DNA of 64,000 nucleotides. It comes from Corynebacterium cystitidis. Its GTDB lineage: Bacteria; Actinomycetota; Actinomycetes; Mycobacteriales; Mycobacteriaceae. A model generated the notes under the pieces. The model worked only from the letters and a program-made list of their open reading frames with translations, made no database searches and was not told where the DNA came from. The stretch is from positions 1,612,001 to 1,676,000 of the forward strand of contig NZ_LT906473.1 of the NCBI RefSeq assembly GCF_900187295.1, written 5' to 3'. Positions 1 through 8,668 of the stretch are shown piece by piece; within the stretch, counting starts at the first letter, position 1; each line of letters begins with the position of its first letter. Position numbers and translations under genes: made by a program.

Positions 1-404
1 CCCTGGTTCGCCTGGATGTGGCGTGGCGCGATGCAACCGAGGATGCTTGGAGCGCCGAGGTAAAGACCGCGCAGGGGCGCACTGTCCCTGCTTCTGAAAC
101 CTTGTGGATGCGAACCCGCGAGGTCTGGATCCACGCGGTAGACCTGCACGTCAATGCCGGATTCAATGACATCCCACCAGTGATTCTGTCCACGCTTGTA
201 CCGGAGATTGCTGGTAAGTGGCGCGGTAGTGGTGCTGGCGAAGGCCTTGTCATGATCAACACCGACACTGACGAACGTATCGAGGTTTCTGGAACCCCAA
301 CCACTGAGGTTCGTGGCTCCCTCGCCGGCCTCGCCCGCTGGGCATCTGGCCGCGGTGGCCAAGGCGTCAATGCTGATGCCCCTGAACCACCTCGTTGGCT
401 CTAG
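1..404 (+). CDS. Maleylpyruvate isomerase family protein, mycothiol-dependent (C-terminal part)
   Basis: The reading frame is open from the left edge of the window (codons begin at base 3), so this is the C-terminal part of a longer gene. The visible sequence has the family signature RTREVWIHAVDLHVNAG, followed by a small alpha/beta C-terminal domain ending in PPRWL. Known members are mycothiol-dependent maleylpyruvate isomerases and related DinB-fold thiol enzymes, which in actinobacteria act in aromatic ring breakdown. The metal-binding N-terminal helical bundle is outside the window, so the substrate cannot be judged. A terminator follows at once, so this gene ends its transcription unit. 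Confidence 0.65.
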   Translation, partial: LVRLDVAWRDATEDAWSAEVKTAQGRTVPASETLWMRTREVWIHAVDLHVNAGFNDIPPVILSTLVPEIAGKWRGSGAGEGLVMINTDTDERIEVSGTPTTEVRGSLAGLARWASGRGGQGVNADAPEPPRWL

Positions 405-437
405 GAGAAGGCCACCCTATTACGACCCAATAGCCAT

Positions 438-474
438 AACCCGCCTCCAACTTCCATAGTTGGGGCGGGTTTTC
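438..474 (+). terminator. Rho-independent terminator after the isomerase gene
   Basis: Perfect 13-14 bp inverted repeat (AACCCGCCTCCAAC / GTTGGGGCGGGTT) with a 7-base loop, followed by a T-rich tract. It separates the isomerase gene from the glycosyltransferase cluster downstream. Confidence 0.85.
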
Positions 475-747
475 TACCCCCTTTTTTGGGGTATGTGGCG
501 ACTTTAGATTAGAAATTCTGCATGGCCGTCAATATCACTTCCCAAATAGAGTTTCGTTTTTATTACGAATGACACAATGCCAAGAAAACCTTTTAACAGC
601 CAAAATAGGACCCACTATTTAAAAATTTAGAAATTGTTTGTAATGACAATAAGAATTTAAATTTCATAATCTCTTCACTTTTTGTAAAGACACGCTAAGT
701 TAGATGGCAGTCCCGCAAGCGCTTACCAGCCGAAGGATCCCTCAGGA
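475..747. other. AT-rich intergenic region upstream of the exopolysaccharide-like cluster
   Basis: About 270 bases without a gene, much richer in A and T than the chromosome around it. It holds a short inverted repeat ATTGT (633-637) / ACAAT (646-650) and several A/T runs that could serve as promoter elements, but no -35/-10 pair is clear. A possible ribosome binding site AAGGA at 733-737 precedes the ATG at 748. I saw no riboswitch fold that I recognise, including the c-di-GMP classes. Confidence 0.4.
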
Positions 748-1083
748 ATGAACTACATTCTCGTTTCTACTAACCCAACCCTTGAAGCCCTCTTTACCCG
801 AGTTATACCGGAGGTGCCCTTCTGCACGTTCAACTCCATTTCGTCACTACCGCAGGATCTAAATCAGCAAATCACGACTTTGATTGTTGATGAGCCGACG
901 ATTAGTTTGATGCAACTGCTCGATGCGCCCACAGACTTCGGAAAGTACGCCAAGATTATCATTTTGACTGAAAAGCGCTCCGAGCTAATAAGTAATTTCG
1001 AGAACTCTACAATAGTGTCTTACCCCCTTACGGCTGATGAAATACGCGATCACATCACCCATGTAGGAAAGATCAGTGCTTGA
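748..1083 (+). CDS. Small pseudo-receiver-like protein, first gene of the GT2 cluster
   Basis: 111 residues, no close family recognised. The layout resembles a degenerate response-regulator receiver domain: a beta strand at the start, a strand ending LIVDEPT with Asp48 where the phosphoacceptor would be, a strand IIILTEKR with Thr at the expected place, and SYPLTADEI near the end where receivers have Lys-Pro. The acidic pair normally found after the first strand is absent (STNP instead), so phosphorylation is doubtful. No DNA-binding domain is attached. It overlaps the next gene by 8 bases, which points to co-translation and to a regulatory or scaffolding role for the glycosyltransferase downstream. 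The function is inferred from position and predicted fold only. Confidence 0.6.
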   Translation: MNYILVSTNPTLEALFTRVIPEVPFCTFNSISSLPQDLNQQITTLIVDEPTISLMQLLDAPTDFGKYAKIIILTEKRSELISNFENSTIVSYPLTADEIRDHITHVGKISA

Positions 1084-1561
1084 AACATCAGTGATTTTTC
1101 AGGGGGCGACCTTTCTCCTGATTCTTTTAGTACTTCTGTGCTTCTACCTGTTTATTGCCAATTTTCGGATGCAAAAAGTGACAAACAGAAAGGAAGCCTT
1201 CGTCACAGCAACACGTGAGAGGTTGATTCGTGCTCTTTTCGACGACGAAGATATTGATCTGCAGATCAACTCCAACTATGAGCTCCGCTGGACGATTGAG
1301 ACTCTGTTGTCATTCCAAAACACCTATGGAGATGCGGAAATTCGCAATCGTATCTCTTGGCTGGCCAACGACAAGTTAACTCAGCCATTGAGAAAGCAAT
1401 TGTCTTCCCCTTGGAAAGCCAAGCGCCAGTATGCTCTGCTCGCGGTTGTCCAGTTAGACATGACCACACTTGACGACGAGGTAGCAGGCCTGAAGCCACG
1501 CTCTCCTTTTGAGAAAAGCCTTATCGATTCTGCCCACGGAAAGGAACTCCCCCATGGTTAA
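1076..1561 (+). CDS. Small membrane protein with a cytoplasmic helical domain, GT2 cluster
   Basis: 161 residues starting at a GTG inside the end of the previous gene. Residues about 8-30 form one transmembrane helix (FLLILLVLLCFYLFIANF). The rest is polar and helical, with a pattern (TIETLLSFQNTYGDAEIRNRISWL, then WKAKRQYALLAVVQL, quoted as separate parts) reminiscent of HEAT-like or TPR-like solenoids. It ends 19 bases before the glycosyltransferase start. A membrane-tethered helical adaptor between the receiver-like protein and the GT2 synthase is a reasonable inference. No named family was recognised. Confidence 0.6.
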   Translation: MLETSVIFQGATFLLILLVLLCFYLFIANFRMQKVTNRKEAFVTATRERLIRALFDDEDIDLQINSNYELRWTIETLLSFQNTYGDAEIRNRISWLANDKLTQPLRKQLSSPWKAKRQYALLAVVQLDMTTLDDEVAGLKPRSPFEKSLIDSAHGKELPHG

Positions 1562-1579
1562 TGCCAACGCTGTGCTGGC

Positions 1580-2983
1580 ATGGGCAGGGTATTTTTAGCC
1601 GCGTACTTACTACTGGTTGTCTTGTTCTATTTCGCAATGATGGTAGTAGCCCTGTTTAAAACGAACCGAAATCGCCGATTCGAGCGTTCACTAGACTTAG
1701 TTTCAAATAGCGACTTTTACAACCTCGGCGTTTCTATCCTGGTACCCGCCTATAACGAAGAAACCGGCATTATCCACAATGTGTCTTCATTGTTAAATCT
1801 GGATTACCATAACTTTGAAATTCTCGTAGTAAACGACGGGTCGACGGATTCAACCTCGAGTTTATTGATTGAACATTTTGACATGGAACTGGTACCAACC
1901 CCACACCCCGCAGCACATCTGCACACTCAGAATGTACGCGACGTATACGTATCTAAAATATTTCGCAATTTGAAGCTGATTAACAAACACAATGGTGGTA
2001 AGGCAGATGCGCTGAACTGTGGAATAAATTTCTCCGCGATGGACTATGTATGCACAGTCGACGGTGACTCAGTTCTAGAAAAAGATTCACTTAAGAAAGT
2101 GATGCGCCCCTTCATTCTGGACGGTCAGCAAGTAGCCGCAGCCGGAGGATCAGTCGAGCTTATTAACGAGAATCAAGTCGAGTACGGTGTCCCCGATAAG
2201 CAAGTAGAGTTTTCTTCTAACCCGTTGGTGGCCATCCAATCCATTGAGTATTATCGCTCTTTTCTAATCGGGCGAGTCGCTTTGAGCCAGCAAAACTGGA
2301 TGTTAATCTGCTCCGGCGCGTTTACCGTGTTTGATAAGGATTTAATTGTCCGTTATGGGGGTCTCGCCACCGATGTTATCGGTGAGGACATGGAGATAGT
2401 GGTTCGACTCCAGAAGCAAATGGTGAACGATAACGTCGGTAAGCGTATCGTGCACGTTCCCGACGCAATTTGCTATACCGAAGCGCCGGAGTCTCTCCGT
2501 GTGTTGCGACGTCAACGTCGACGTTGGCACCAGGGACTGCTGGAAAGCTTGTGGCGGCATAAGGAAGTCACGTTGAACCCGCGCTATGGTTCGCTTGGGT
2601 TAGTAGCCTTTCCCTATTTCATTTTGGCGGAAGCCTTGATTCCTCTCGTTGAATTATTCGGCTTCGCCTACTTGGTGGCTGGATTTTTCGCTGGTCAGGT
2701 GTTTTTGGAATTTTCCTTGACACTACTGGTATTCTCTCTGCTTTACTCCGGCTTGATGAGCATGATCGCTGTTATGCTCAATGCTTGGCAGCAAGGAAAA
2801 TACCCAGATCTGTCTGAGATCACCTATGTACTGGGTCTTTCTTTTACGGAATTCTTTTGGTATAAGCCGCTGATGCTGTTTTGGCGCTTGGAAGGGTTTT
2901 ACCGGTTCTTTACCAATCGCAGTGACTGGGGGGCTATGGAGCGTATGGGATTCACGGAGGCGAAGCAGGAGATAGCTTCATGA
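1580..2983 (+). CDS. Processive family 2 glycosyltransferase, polysaccharide synthase-like
   Basis: 467 residues. One N-terminal transmembrane helix (about 3-25), then a cytoplasmic GT-A domain with the motifs of processive GT2 synthases (cellulose, hyaluronan, poly-GlcNAc type): VPAYNEE, a nucleotide-sugar site VVNDGSTD, DGDS (Asp161 and Asp163), GED (Asp270) and QRRRW (312-316). Several transmembrane helices follow (about 335-420), which in this family form the export channel. The closest general resemblance is to IcaA/PgaC-like poly-beta-1,6-GlcNAc synthases, but the polymer cannot be told from sequence. The ATG at 1580 has no strong ribosome binding site; translation is probably coupled to the gene upstream. 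The 3' end overlaps the next gene by 4 bases. Confidence 0.9.
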   Translation: MGRVFLAAYLLLVVLFYFAMMVVALFKTNRNRRFERSLDLVSNSDFYNLGVSILVPAYNEETGIIHNVSSLLNLDYHNFEILVVNDGSTDSTSSLLIEHFDMELVPTPHPAAHLHTQNVRDVYVSKIFRNLKLINKHNGGKADALNCGINFSAMDYVCTVDGDSVLEKDSLKKVMRPFILDGQQVAAAGGSVELINENQVEYGVPDKQVEFSSNPLVAIQSIEYYRSFLIGRVALSQQNWMLICSGAFTVFDKDLIVRYGGLATDVIGEDMEIVVRLQKQMVNDNVGKRIVHVPDAICYTEAPESLRVLRRQRRRWHQGLLESLWRHKEVTLNPRYGSLGLVAFPYFILAEALIPLVELFGFAYLVAGFFAGQVFLEFSLTLLVFSLLYSGLMSMIAVMLNAWQQGKYPDLSEITYVLGLSFTEFFWYKPLMLFWRLEGFYRFFTNRSDWGAMERMGFTEAKQEIAS

Positions 2984-5900
2984 AAAAAATATTGTCTTTA
3001 ATAGCTGTCGCCTCGCTATTTTTCATGATTCCCGTATTGGTTTGGAGTGTAAAAAGCGGTTATTTTGACCGTTCTTTGGTGCTTGATAACCGTTTGGAGG
3101 GCGCACCTCAAAGCAATGGTGCCGAATACTTCTTCGAGTACGCCAAGGCTGACCCGTTAGTAACGTCGGCGCAACACCTGGATTATGGCATCGACGAGAT
3201 GAAGGAATTCGACACGATCTTTATCTCGACCGAAGATGGGTTCAAAACAACTATAGACCAGTGGAACAAGGTCAAGATGAATATCGACCAGAACCAGCCA
3301 AACCTCTTGTTTGCGGAGTATGGCGTGATCCACAACGCTGAGTCGGGTGAACTATCACAGCTCATCTCACAGGACCTCGGAGTCGAGTCAACAAACTGGG
3401 CCGGAATGTTCGTATCCGACCTTTCCGATACGGCTAACCCGGCTATCCCCGAGAAAGTGTTCGAGAATGTGAATGGTCCATGGACATATTCAGGACCAGG
3501 CTTGATTCTCAACAATAGTAATGAAGAACGCGCCGCCGTCATCGAATTACTTTCCGACGGCGAAGAAATCTCTAAAGATGATTTCTTCAGTCTCCGAAGT
3601 ACTGATTACGGCAAACAACGCGGATTCGACGACTTAGAAGCAACTTATGAAGGATTGTGGTTCGATATCACAGAGCCAATGAAGGGCACAGAGGTTCTTT
3701 ACAATTTCGACGTTGAACTTCACGACGAAGCAAAGGCCACCTTCAGTGAGCTCAATTTGCCAATGACGCTTCCGGCGGTGACTGTGGTTCGTGATGGCCC
3801 TTCGCAGCGCCTGTATCTAGCTGGAACTTTTAGCCAGGCGGAGGCAATTCCAGAAATCTACCAGGTACAGGGGATTCATCGCCTGTATGCGGCTATCGAG
3901 AGGTTTAGCTCTAGTAGCTTTTATTGGAACTCATTCTTCCCCATTATGCAGCGCAGCTTAGAGTTGCATCAAGCGTTCACTGAGAGTATCGGCGAAAGCC
4001 CCGACTCTGATACGGAGCTGACGGCCATTTCGTATCCAGCTCGCGTCGGCCGGGACAACGACAGGATTGAGATTAAAGTTGGCGATAGGTTCGAACCGCT
4101 GCTAATAAAGGGCGTGAATATCGGCATGGCTAAACCTGGTTACTTCCCAGGTGAAGCAGCGATTACCGAAGAGGAGTACTACCAGTGGTTCGTTGATATT
4201 GGAAAAATGAATGCCAATGCCGTGCGTGTTTATACCCTTCACCCTCCGGGCTTTTACAGAGCGCTGGCACGATACAATGCGGAGCACGATCAGAATATCT
4301 ATGTGCTTCACGGCGTATGGATTAATGAGGAGTGGATTACCGGAGACGCCGATGCGTTCCATGAGGAAGCAGTAGATGGCTTCCAAAGGGAAATTCGTGA
4401 CGTTGTTGACGCGTTACATGGTAACGCACTTGTCCCTCATGTTCCGGGCCACGCGTCTGGAGTCTACGTCACGGACGTGTCCGATTATATAATCGGATGG
4501 ATTTTGGGCACGGAGTGGGATCCCTTTATGGTACAGGGCACGGATGAGAAACATTCCGGCATCGGGCAGTACAACGGCACCTACTATTCCACAACGGATG
4601 CCAGCCCTTTCGAGCACTGGCTAGCCCTGCAAATGGATTACACGACAACCTATGAAGCGGAGAATTATAAAGTGGTTCGCCCGATGAGCTTTACTAACTG
4701 GGTTACCACAGACATTTTGCACCACCCTTCAGATAATTCAAATCAGGAGGATATTTCTGAAGTCGACCCAAACTCGATCCATGCCGAAGGAATTATGACA
4801 GAGGTAGGCCAATTCGCGTCGTACCACATTTACCCGTATTATCCAGACTTTTTGCAGATGGATCAAAAATACGTGACGGCGAATGACTGGCGTGGAGAGC
4901 CGAATACTTATTTCGCATATCTGGAAGAGTTACGCAGCGTCCATGAGATGCCTGTACTCGTGGCAGAATTTGGTATTCCTACTTCTCGTGGACGTACCCA
5001 TACTGGCCCCATGGGTATGCACCAAGGCGCGGTAACTGAACAACACCAGGGAGAGTTCATCCAGCGTATGTTCGAAGATATCCTTGAGGCCGACTATATG
5101 GGAGGGTTGGTGTTCACCTGGCAAGACGAGTGGTTTAAGCGAACGTGGAACACGATGGATTTTGACAACCCAGACCGGCGTCCGTTCTGGTCGAATGCCC
5201 AAACCAGTGAGCAACAGTTCGGCCTGCTTAGTTTTGACAACCTCAAGGTGAAGGTCGATGGCGATACTGGCGAATGGGAAAACGAGCCGATATACGAAGC
5301 CGAATCTGCCGACGCCCCTCTTCGGGCAGCCTACGTAGACCATGATGAACGCTATCTCTTTCTCCGCTTTGATTTCAATGCTCCCGTTTCTGGGGGAGCA
5401 TACCCGGTCGCTCTTATCGACACTATTCAAGAACAAGGCAACCACCAGATCAATGCTTATGGAATCACAAGTAGTACTGCAGCGGATTTCTTGATGTCTC
5501 TTGAACCAGGTAATGAGGCAGTTCACGTCGATGCTTACTACGACGTTCACGCCTATCTTTATGGCTACCTCTACGGGTTTATTCCATTTCCGGACGAATT
5601 GCCCCTTAAGAATAGCGGTCACTTCGTACCAATTAAATACGTACTTAACCAGCAAATGTTTAACCCTGAGACGGGTGAAACGACCCCATTTGAAGAGTAC
5701 GAAACTGGCCGTCTGCTCGAAGGAAACGGCAACCCCGATGCTGACGACTACAATTCGCTCACTGACTTTTCTTGGTCGGAGGATCGAACTTCAGTAGAGG
5801 TGCGCATCCCCTGGCTCCTGCTTAGCTTCAAGGATCCATCGCGAAAGGAAATTACGTCTGACTTTATCACTAGCGGTTCAATTTATGACGGTGAGCATAT

Positions 5901-6096
5901 AGATGATATCGGTTTAAGCTTCATGTTCATTGAAGGGAATGCTCCTACACAAACTATGCCGGAAACTGATACAACAACGTTCACGATGGCTCCGATGCGT
6001 CGCTACACCTGGGAAAACTGGGATCGTATCGAGGGAACCCCGAGGCTGAAGCAATCATATTTCCACCTGCAGGACTACTTCGCCGTAATTGATTAA
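2980..6096 (+). CDS. Large membrane-anchored glycoside-hydrolase-like protein (TIM barrel), GT2 cluster
   Basis: 1038 residues. A signal anchor (about 4-24) places the rest outside the membrane. Residues about 25-340 form a domain I do not recognise. Residues about 355-760 resemble a clan GH-A TIM barrel (GH2/GH5-like): KGVNIGMAKPGYFPG, then GTEWDP with Glu512 as likely acid/base, and VLVAEFGIP with Glu663 as likely nucleophile. The C-terminal 250 residues look like a beta-rich carbohydrate-binding (CBM9/DOMON-like) domain. ATGA overlap with the synthase gene implies strict coupling. Synthase-dependent secretion systems usually carry a glycosidase that trims or modifies the nascent polymer, and that role fits here. 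The polymer and reaction are unknown; a glycan transferase or branching activity is an alternative. Confidence 0.8.
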   Translation: MKKILSLIAVASLFFMIPVLVWSVKSGYFDRSLVLDNRLEGAPQSNGAEYFFEYAKADPLVTSAQHLDYGIDEMKEFDTIFISTEDGFKTTIDQWNKVKMNIDQNQPNLLFAEYGVIHNAESGELSQLISQDLGVESTNWAGMFVSDLSDTANPAIPEKVFENVNGPWTYSGPGLILNNSNEERAAVIELLSDGEEISKDDFFSLRSTDYGKQRGFDDLEATYEGLWFDITEPMKGTEVLYNFDVELHDEAKATFSELNLPMTLPAVTVVRDGPSQRLYLAGTFSQAEAIPEIYQVQGIHRLYAAIERFSSSSFYWNSFFPIMQRSLELHQAFTESIGESPDSDTELTAISYPARVGRDNDRIEIKVGDRFEPLLIKGVNIGMAKPGYFPGEAAITEEEYYQWFVDIGKMNANAVRVYTLHPPGFYRALARYNAEHDQNIYVLHGVWINEEWITGDADAFHEEAVDGFQREIRDVVDALHGNALVPHVPGHASGVYVTDVSDYIIGWILGTEWDPFMVQGTDEKHSGIGQYNGTYYSTTDASPFEHWLALQMDYTTTYEAENYKVVRPMSFTNWVTTDILHHPSDNSNQEDISEVDPNSIHAEGIMTEVGQFASYHIYPYYPDFLQMDQKYVTANDWRGEPNTYFAYLEELRSVHEMPVLVAEFGIPTSRGRTHTGPMGMHQGAVTEQHQGEFIQRMFEDILEADYMGGLVFTWQDEWFKRTWNTMDFDNPDRRPFWSNAQTSEQQFGLLSFDNLKVKVDGDTGEWENEPIYEAESADAPLRAAYVDHDERYLFLRFDFNAPVSGGAYPVALIDTIQEQGNHQINAYGITSSTAADFLMSLEPGNEAVHVDAYYDVHAYLYGYLYGFIPFPDELPLKNSGHFVPIKYVLNQQMFNPETGETTPFEEYETGRLLEGNGNPDADDYNSLTDFSWSEDRTSVEVRIPWLLLSFKDPSRKEITSDFITSGSIYDGEHIDDIGLSFMFIEGNAPTQTMPETDTTTFTMAPMRRYTWENWDRIEGTPRLKQSYFHLQDYFAVID

Positions 6097-6303
6097 GGTG
6101 CCTGCTTCTTCTCAGCAGATACGAGCGTTAAAAATGTTCACCGTTGCCTTCCGGTAGGCGCAGGTCGAAGCTGGTGCATCTCTTCACAATGGGATCCTAC
6201 TGCGCCAACCGATCACACATGAGAGTGTCTATAGTCATGGTGTGGCCCAGCAGCGTACGAGCCAGTATGGACTCGGTCAGATTTGAGCTTTTCCGATTAG
6301 CCA

Positions 6304-7686
6304 TTACCAGGACGAAGAACCGCCACCACCAGAAAAGCCAGAACTGAAGGAGGTATTTGCCGAGGCTTGAGCGGACTGGTGTGCTGCCACGTCTGCATCG
6401 TGCCACCTGGACAGCATGAAAAACGGCACATAGTTATTCACGCCAGTACCCACGCGGTAATCACTTTCATACAGTCGAGGGGCCACACGCTCAGTTTCAC
6501 GGTCAACGTCGCTGAACTCCTGCTGATCAACCGCGGTCAACACAATAGCTACGTCGCTGAGCAAAACAGCAAACCGGTCAAGGAAATCATCCGAGTGCAA
6601 ATCCCGGCGCAACTCGTCGACCTGCGTGATCTGCTCTGTTACGCGCTGACGCAACGAATCAGACTTCACCGAAGTTTCGGCATCGACAAGGTCCTTCTTC
6701 AGGTCATCAAGAATCTCCAGGCGCGCTCCGGCATCACCATGCTCAACCTTGTACAACGTTTCGATGTTCTCCTCCGCCGTGATGACCTGGAGGGTAGTTT
6801 CCTCCGCTGTGTTGAGCTCTTCGTAATGTTCATGGAAAGTATCATCATCAGAGCTGGCCTGCAGGCCGCGGAACGACTGCACAGTGGCATCCAATTCCAA
6901 GAATCGGTCGCGCACATCCGTCCACTCGGCACGCATCTTCGAATTCGCCAGCGGCGACGTCAAAGAATGGGCCCGCACATCAATTGCGTCCAGTCTGTGG
7001 GCCGTATCAGCGTAATGCTCCATCACGTATGCGTAGTCGCCGCGTGCTTCGTCGATACGTGCTTGGCGCTTCTTGCGCCGGGCGTACCACACAGTGCCGC
7101 CGATACCGACTGCCAGAATGCCTGCGCCCACACCCAAGCCAATCCCCACGTTGCGGTCCGCTTCCTGCTGCCGTTCATGGTCGCGCGCGGCTGCCTCCAT
7201 GTCTCCCGCATGGCGTACACTGGCCAGCATCGCCGTGGCTATCTGGCCATCACGCAGGTAATCTTTAGCAGCGTTGATGGAGCCGTCAAGGTGCGCACCC
7301 TGACGGATATCCAGTGCCTCGCACACGTCCTCACCGCAGTACACGCCATTCATGCGGGGACCAAAACCTACGGAAACGATGAGGTGACCATCAGCGAAGT
7401 GGTCATCATCCGGGGCAATCAAATCCGGCCGGTGTTCGCGCGCAAACTCCTCCACCGTATCGTTCAGGTTCTCGTCGTTGGTGCCAAAAAGCAGGTAATC
7501 AACCTGGTCAACCACATCCGGCAAGCCCTGGTTGGCGGTTTCGTCGTAAAGGCGCTGCCGATCGCCAGGGTGCAGCATGCCATCGGCGTCCTCGACAGTG
7601 ACGGCCGGACCGGACTGCGCCCAGGCTGCGGCCGGGCTGGAGACGATGAGGACGGCGGACGCTGCGGCAAGTGCGAGAGGTTTCAT
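6304..7686 (-). CDS. TPM-domain secreted/membrane protein (DUF5129 type)
   Basis: 460 residues. Signal peptide (about 1-23, ending AWA), then a TPM-like extracytoplasmic domain to about residue 165, one transmembrane helix (about 178-200, GIGLGVGAGILAVGIGGTVW) followed by a basic stop-transfer RRKKR, and a long cytoplasmic helical region. The C-terminus FSSGFSGGGGSSSW is the Gly/Ser tail typical of TPM proteins. The architecture matches corynebacterial DUF5129 proteins, whose function is not established; TPM domains elsewhere have been linked to phosphatase activity and membrane-protein assembly. The start codon overlaps the stop of the upstream monooxygenase gene in an ATGA junction, so the two form an operon. 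Confidence 0.8.
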   Translation of the reverse strand: MKPLALAAASAVLIVSSPAAAWAQSGPAVTVEDADGMLHPGDRQRLYDETANQGLPDVVDQVDYLLFGTNDENLNDTVEEFAREHRPDLIAPDDDHFADGHLIVSVGFGPRMNGVYCGEDVCEALDIRQGAHLDGSINAAKDYLRDGQIATAMLASVRHAGDMEAAARDHERQQEADRNVGIGLGVGAGILAVGIGGTVWYARRKKRQARIDEARGDYAYVMEHYADTAHRLDAIDVRAHSLTSPLANSKMRAEWTDVRDRFLELDATVQSFRGLQASSDDDTFHEHYEELNTAEETTLQVITAEENIETLYKVEHGDAGARLEILDDLKKDLVDAETSVKSDSLRQRVTEQITQVDELRRDLHSDDFLDRFAVLLSDVAIVLTAVDQQEFSDVDRETERVAPRLYESDYRVGTGVNNYVPFFMLSRWHDADVAAHQSAQASANTSFSSGFSGGGGSSSW

Positions 7687-8636
7687 AGTTGCGAGGGTAG
7701 CAACATCGCCTCGATCACGCGGGCCGGGCCAGGACGGATTACGCCGGGCCCCGTTCCCACAAGGCAGTACGCGAGATCCGGCTCGCTACGACGGCCTTTC
7801 AACATCGCGTTAAGGTACGGGTACAGCGGGGGTAGATCTGGGTGCGCGCGCGTAAATGCCGTTTCTAGGCCACGCGCAAAACGGCCGGAAAAGGCACGAG
7901 TGCTTATCGATGCTCCACCGGCGCTCAGAAGTGCACGGTTCGACGGGGTGGTGCCAGCCTCATCGGCAAGCAAAAAGGCGGAACCGCACACCACGCTTTG
8001 CGCTCCATGCTCCAACAAGGTGGCGATGTCAGCACTATTACGAGCACCACCAGCGGCGATAAGTGGGACTGTGGTTACAGCGCCTATCGCTGTCAGTAAC
8101 TCGGGCAGGGGACGCTGATCTGGGATTTCGGCAATGCTCCATGTGCCACGGTGTCCGCCAGCCTTTGGCCCCTGAACTATCAGCCGGTCAATGCCGCGCT
8201 GCGTGGCGCGACGTGCGTCGTAAGCGTTTGTAACGGTAGCCCACGCCTCGACCCCACGGTCGTGCAGAGCGGTGATGTGCTTCTCGGTGAAGCAGCCGAA
8301 CATCGACGACACCACGGCAGGGCCGTGTCCAGCGTCGATAGCGTCCATTACTGCGGCAAACTTCGCGTCATAACCATTGCTTAAATCCACGGTAGGCACT
8401 TCAACACCAAGATGATCTGCCATGTGTTGTACGTCATCCGGGCTCGGTTCTTCCTGCTGTGGCATGAAAAGATTCACACCATACTCGGTGCGTGCACGTT
8501 TCATCTGTGAGCGTGCCTCGTCGACCCTGCACGTGCCGAAAGCCAGAAAACCGAAACCCACAGCGTTAACGAGCTCTGGAGTGCTGGGGCCACCAGCCAT
8601 CGGCGCCACGAGGACGGGTGGGAGTTGGAAAACCAT
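7683..8636 (-). CDS. Nitronate monooxygenase / enoyl-reductase-like flavoprotein
   Basis: 317 residues. TIM-barrel FMN enzyme of the 2-nitropropane dioxygenase family: N-terminal PPVLVAPMAGGPSTPELV, the central GPKAGGHRG motif that contacts FMN and carries the family His, and the phosphate-binding ALIAAGGARN / SVVCGSAFL segments. Members oxidise alkyl nitronates or act as related flavin oxidoreductases. The ATG at 8636 (MVFQLPP) fits the family start; a longer form from 8669 would overlap the divergent pth start. It runs into the TPM gene with a 4-base overlap. The specific substrate cannot be predicted. Confidence 0.85.
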   Translation of the reverse strand: MVFQLPPVLVAPMAGGPSTPELVNAVGFGFLAFGTCRVDEARSQMKRARTEYGVNLFMPQQEEPSPDDVQHMADHLGVEVPTVDLSNGYDAKFAAVMDAIDAGHGPAVVSSMFGCFTEKHITALHDRGVEAWATVTNAYDARRATQRGIDRLIVQGPKAGGHRGTWSIAEIPDQRPLPELLTAIGAVTTVPLIAAGGARNSADIATLLEHGAQSVVCGSAFLLADEAGTTPSNRALLSAGGASISTRAFSGRFARGLETAFTRAHPDLPPLYPYLNAMLKGRRSEPDLAYCLVGTGPGVIRPGPARVIEAMLLPSQL

Positions 8637-8656
8637 GGCGCCAGTGTAGGTCATGG

Positions 8657-8662
8657 GATAAT
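8657..8662 (+). promoter_or_regulatory. Likely -10 box of pth, leaderless start
   Basis: GATAAT lies six bases before the ATG of pth. In corynebacteria this spacing places the transcription start at or next to the start codon. No convincing -35 box or ribosome binding site is present. Confidence 0.5.
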
Positions 8663-8668
8663 TGAGCA

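Noticed and set aside
475..747. Possible riboswitch before the polysaccharide-like cluster
   Set aside because: AT-rich with only short inverted repeats; no fold of a known class could be drawn.
4930..5655. 241-residue open frame on the minus strand
   Set aside because: Antisense shadow of the large glycosidase-like gene.
6367..8118. 583-residue open frame on the plus strand
   Set aside because: Lies opposite the TPM and nitronate monooxygenase genes, which have clear motifs; its sequence has no family features and high Arg/His content of an antisense shadow.
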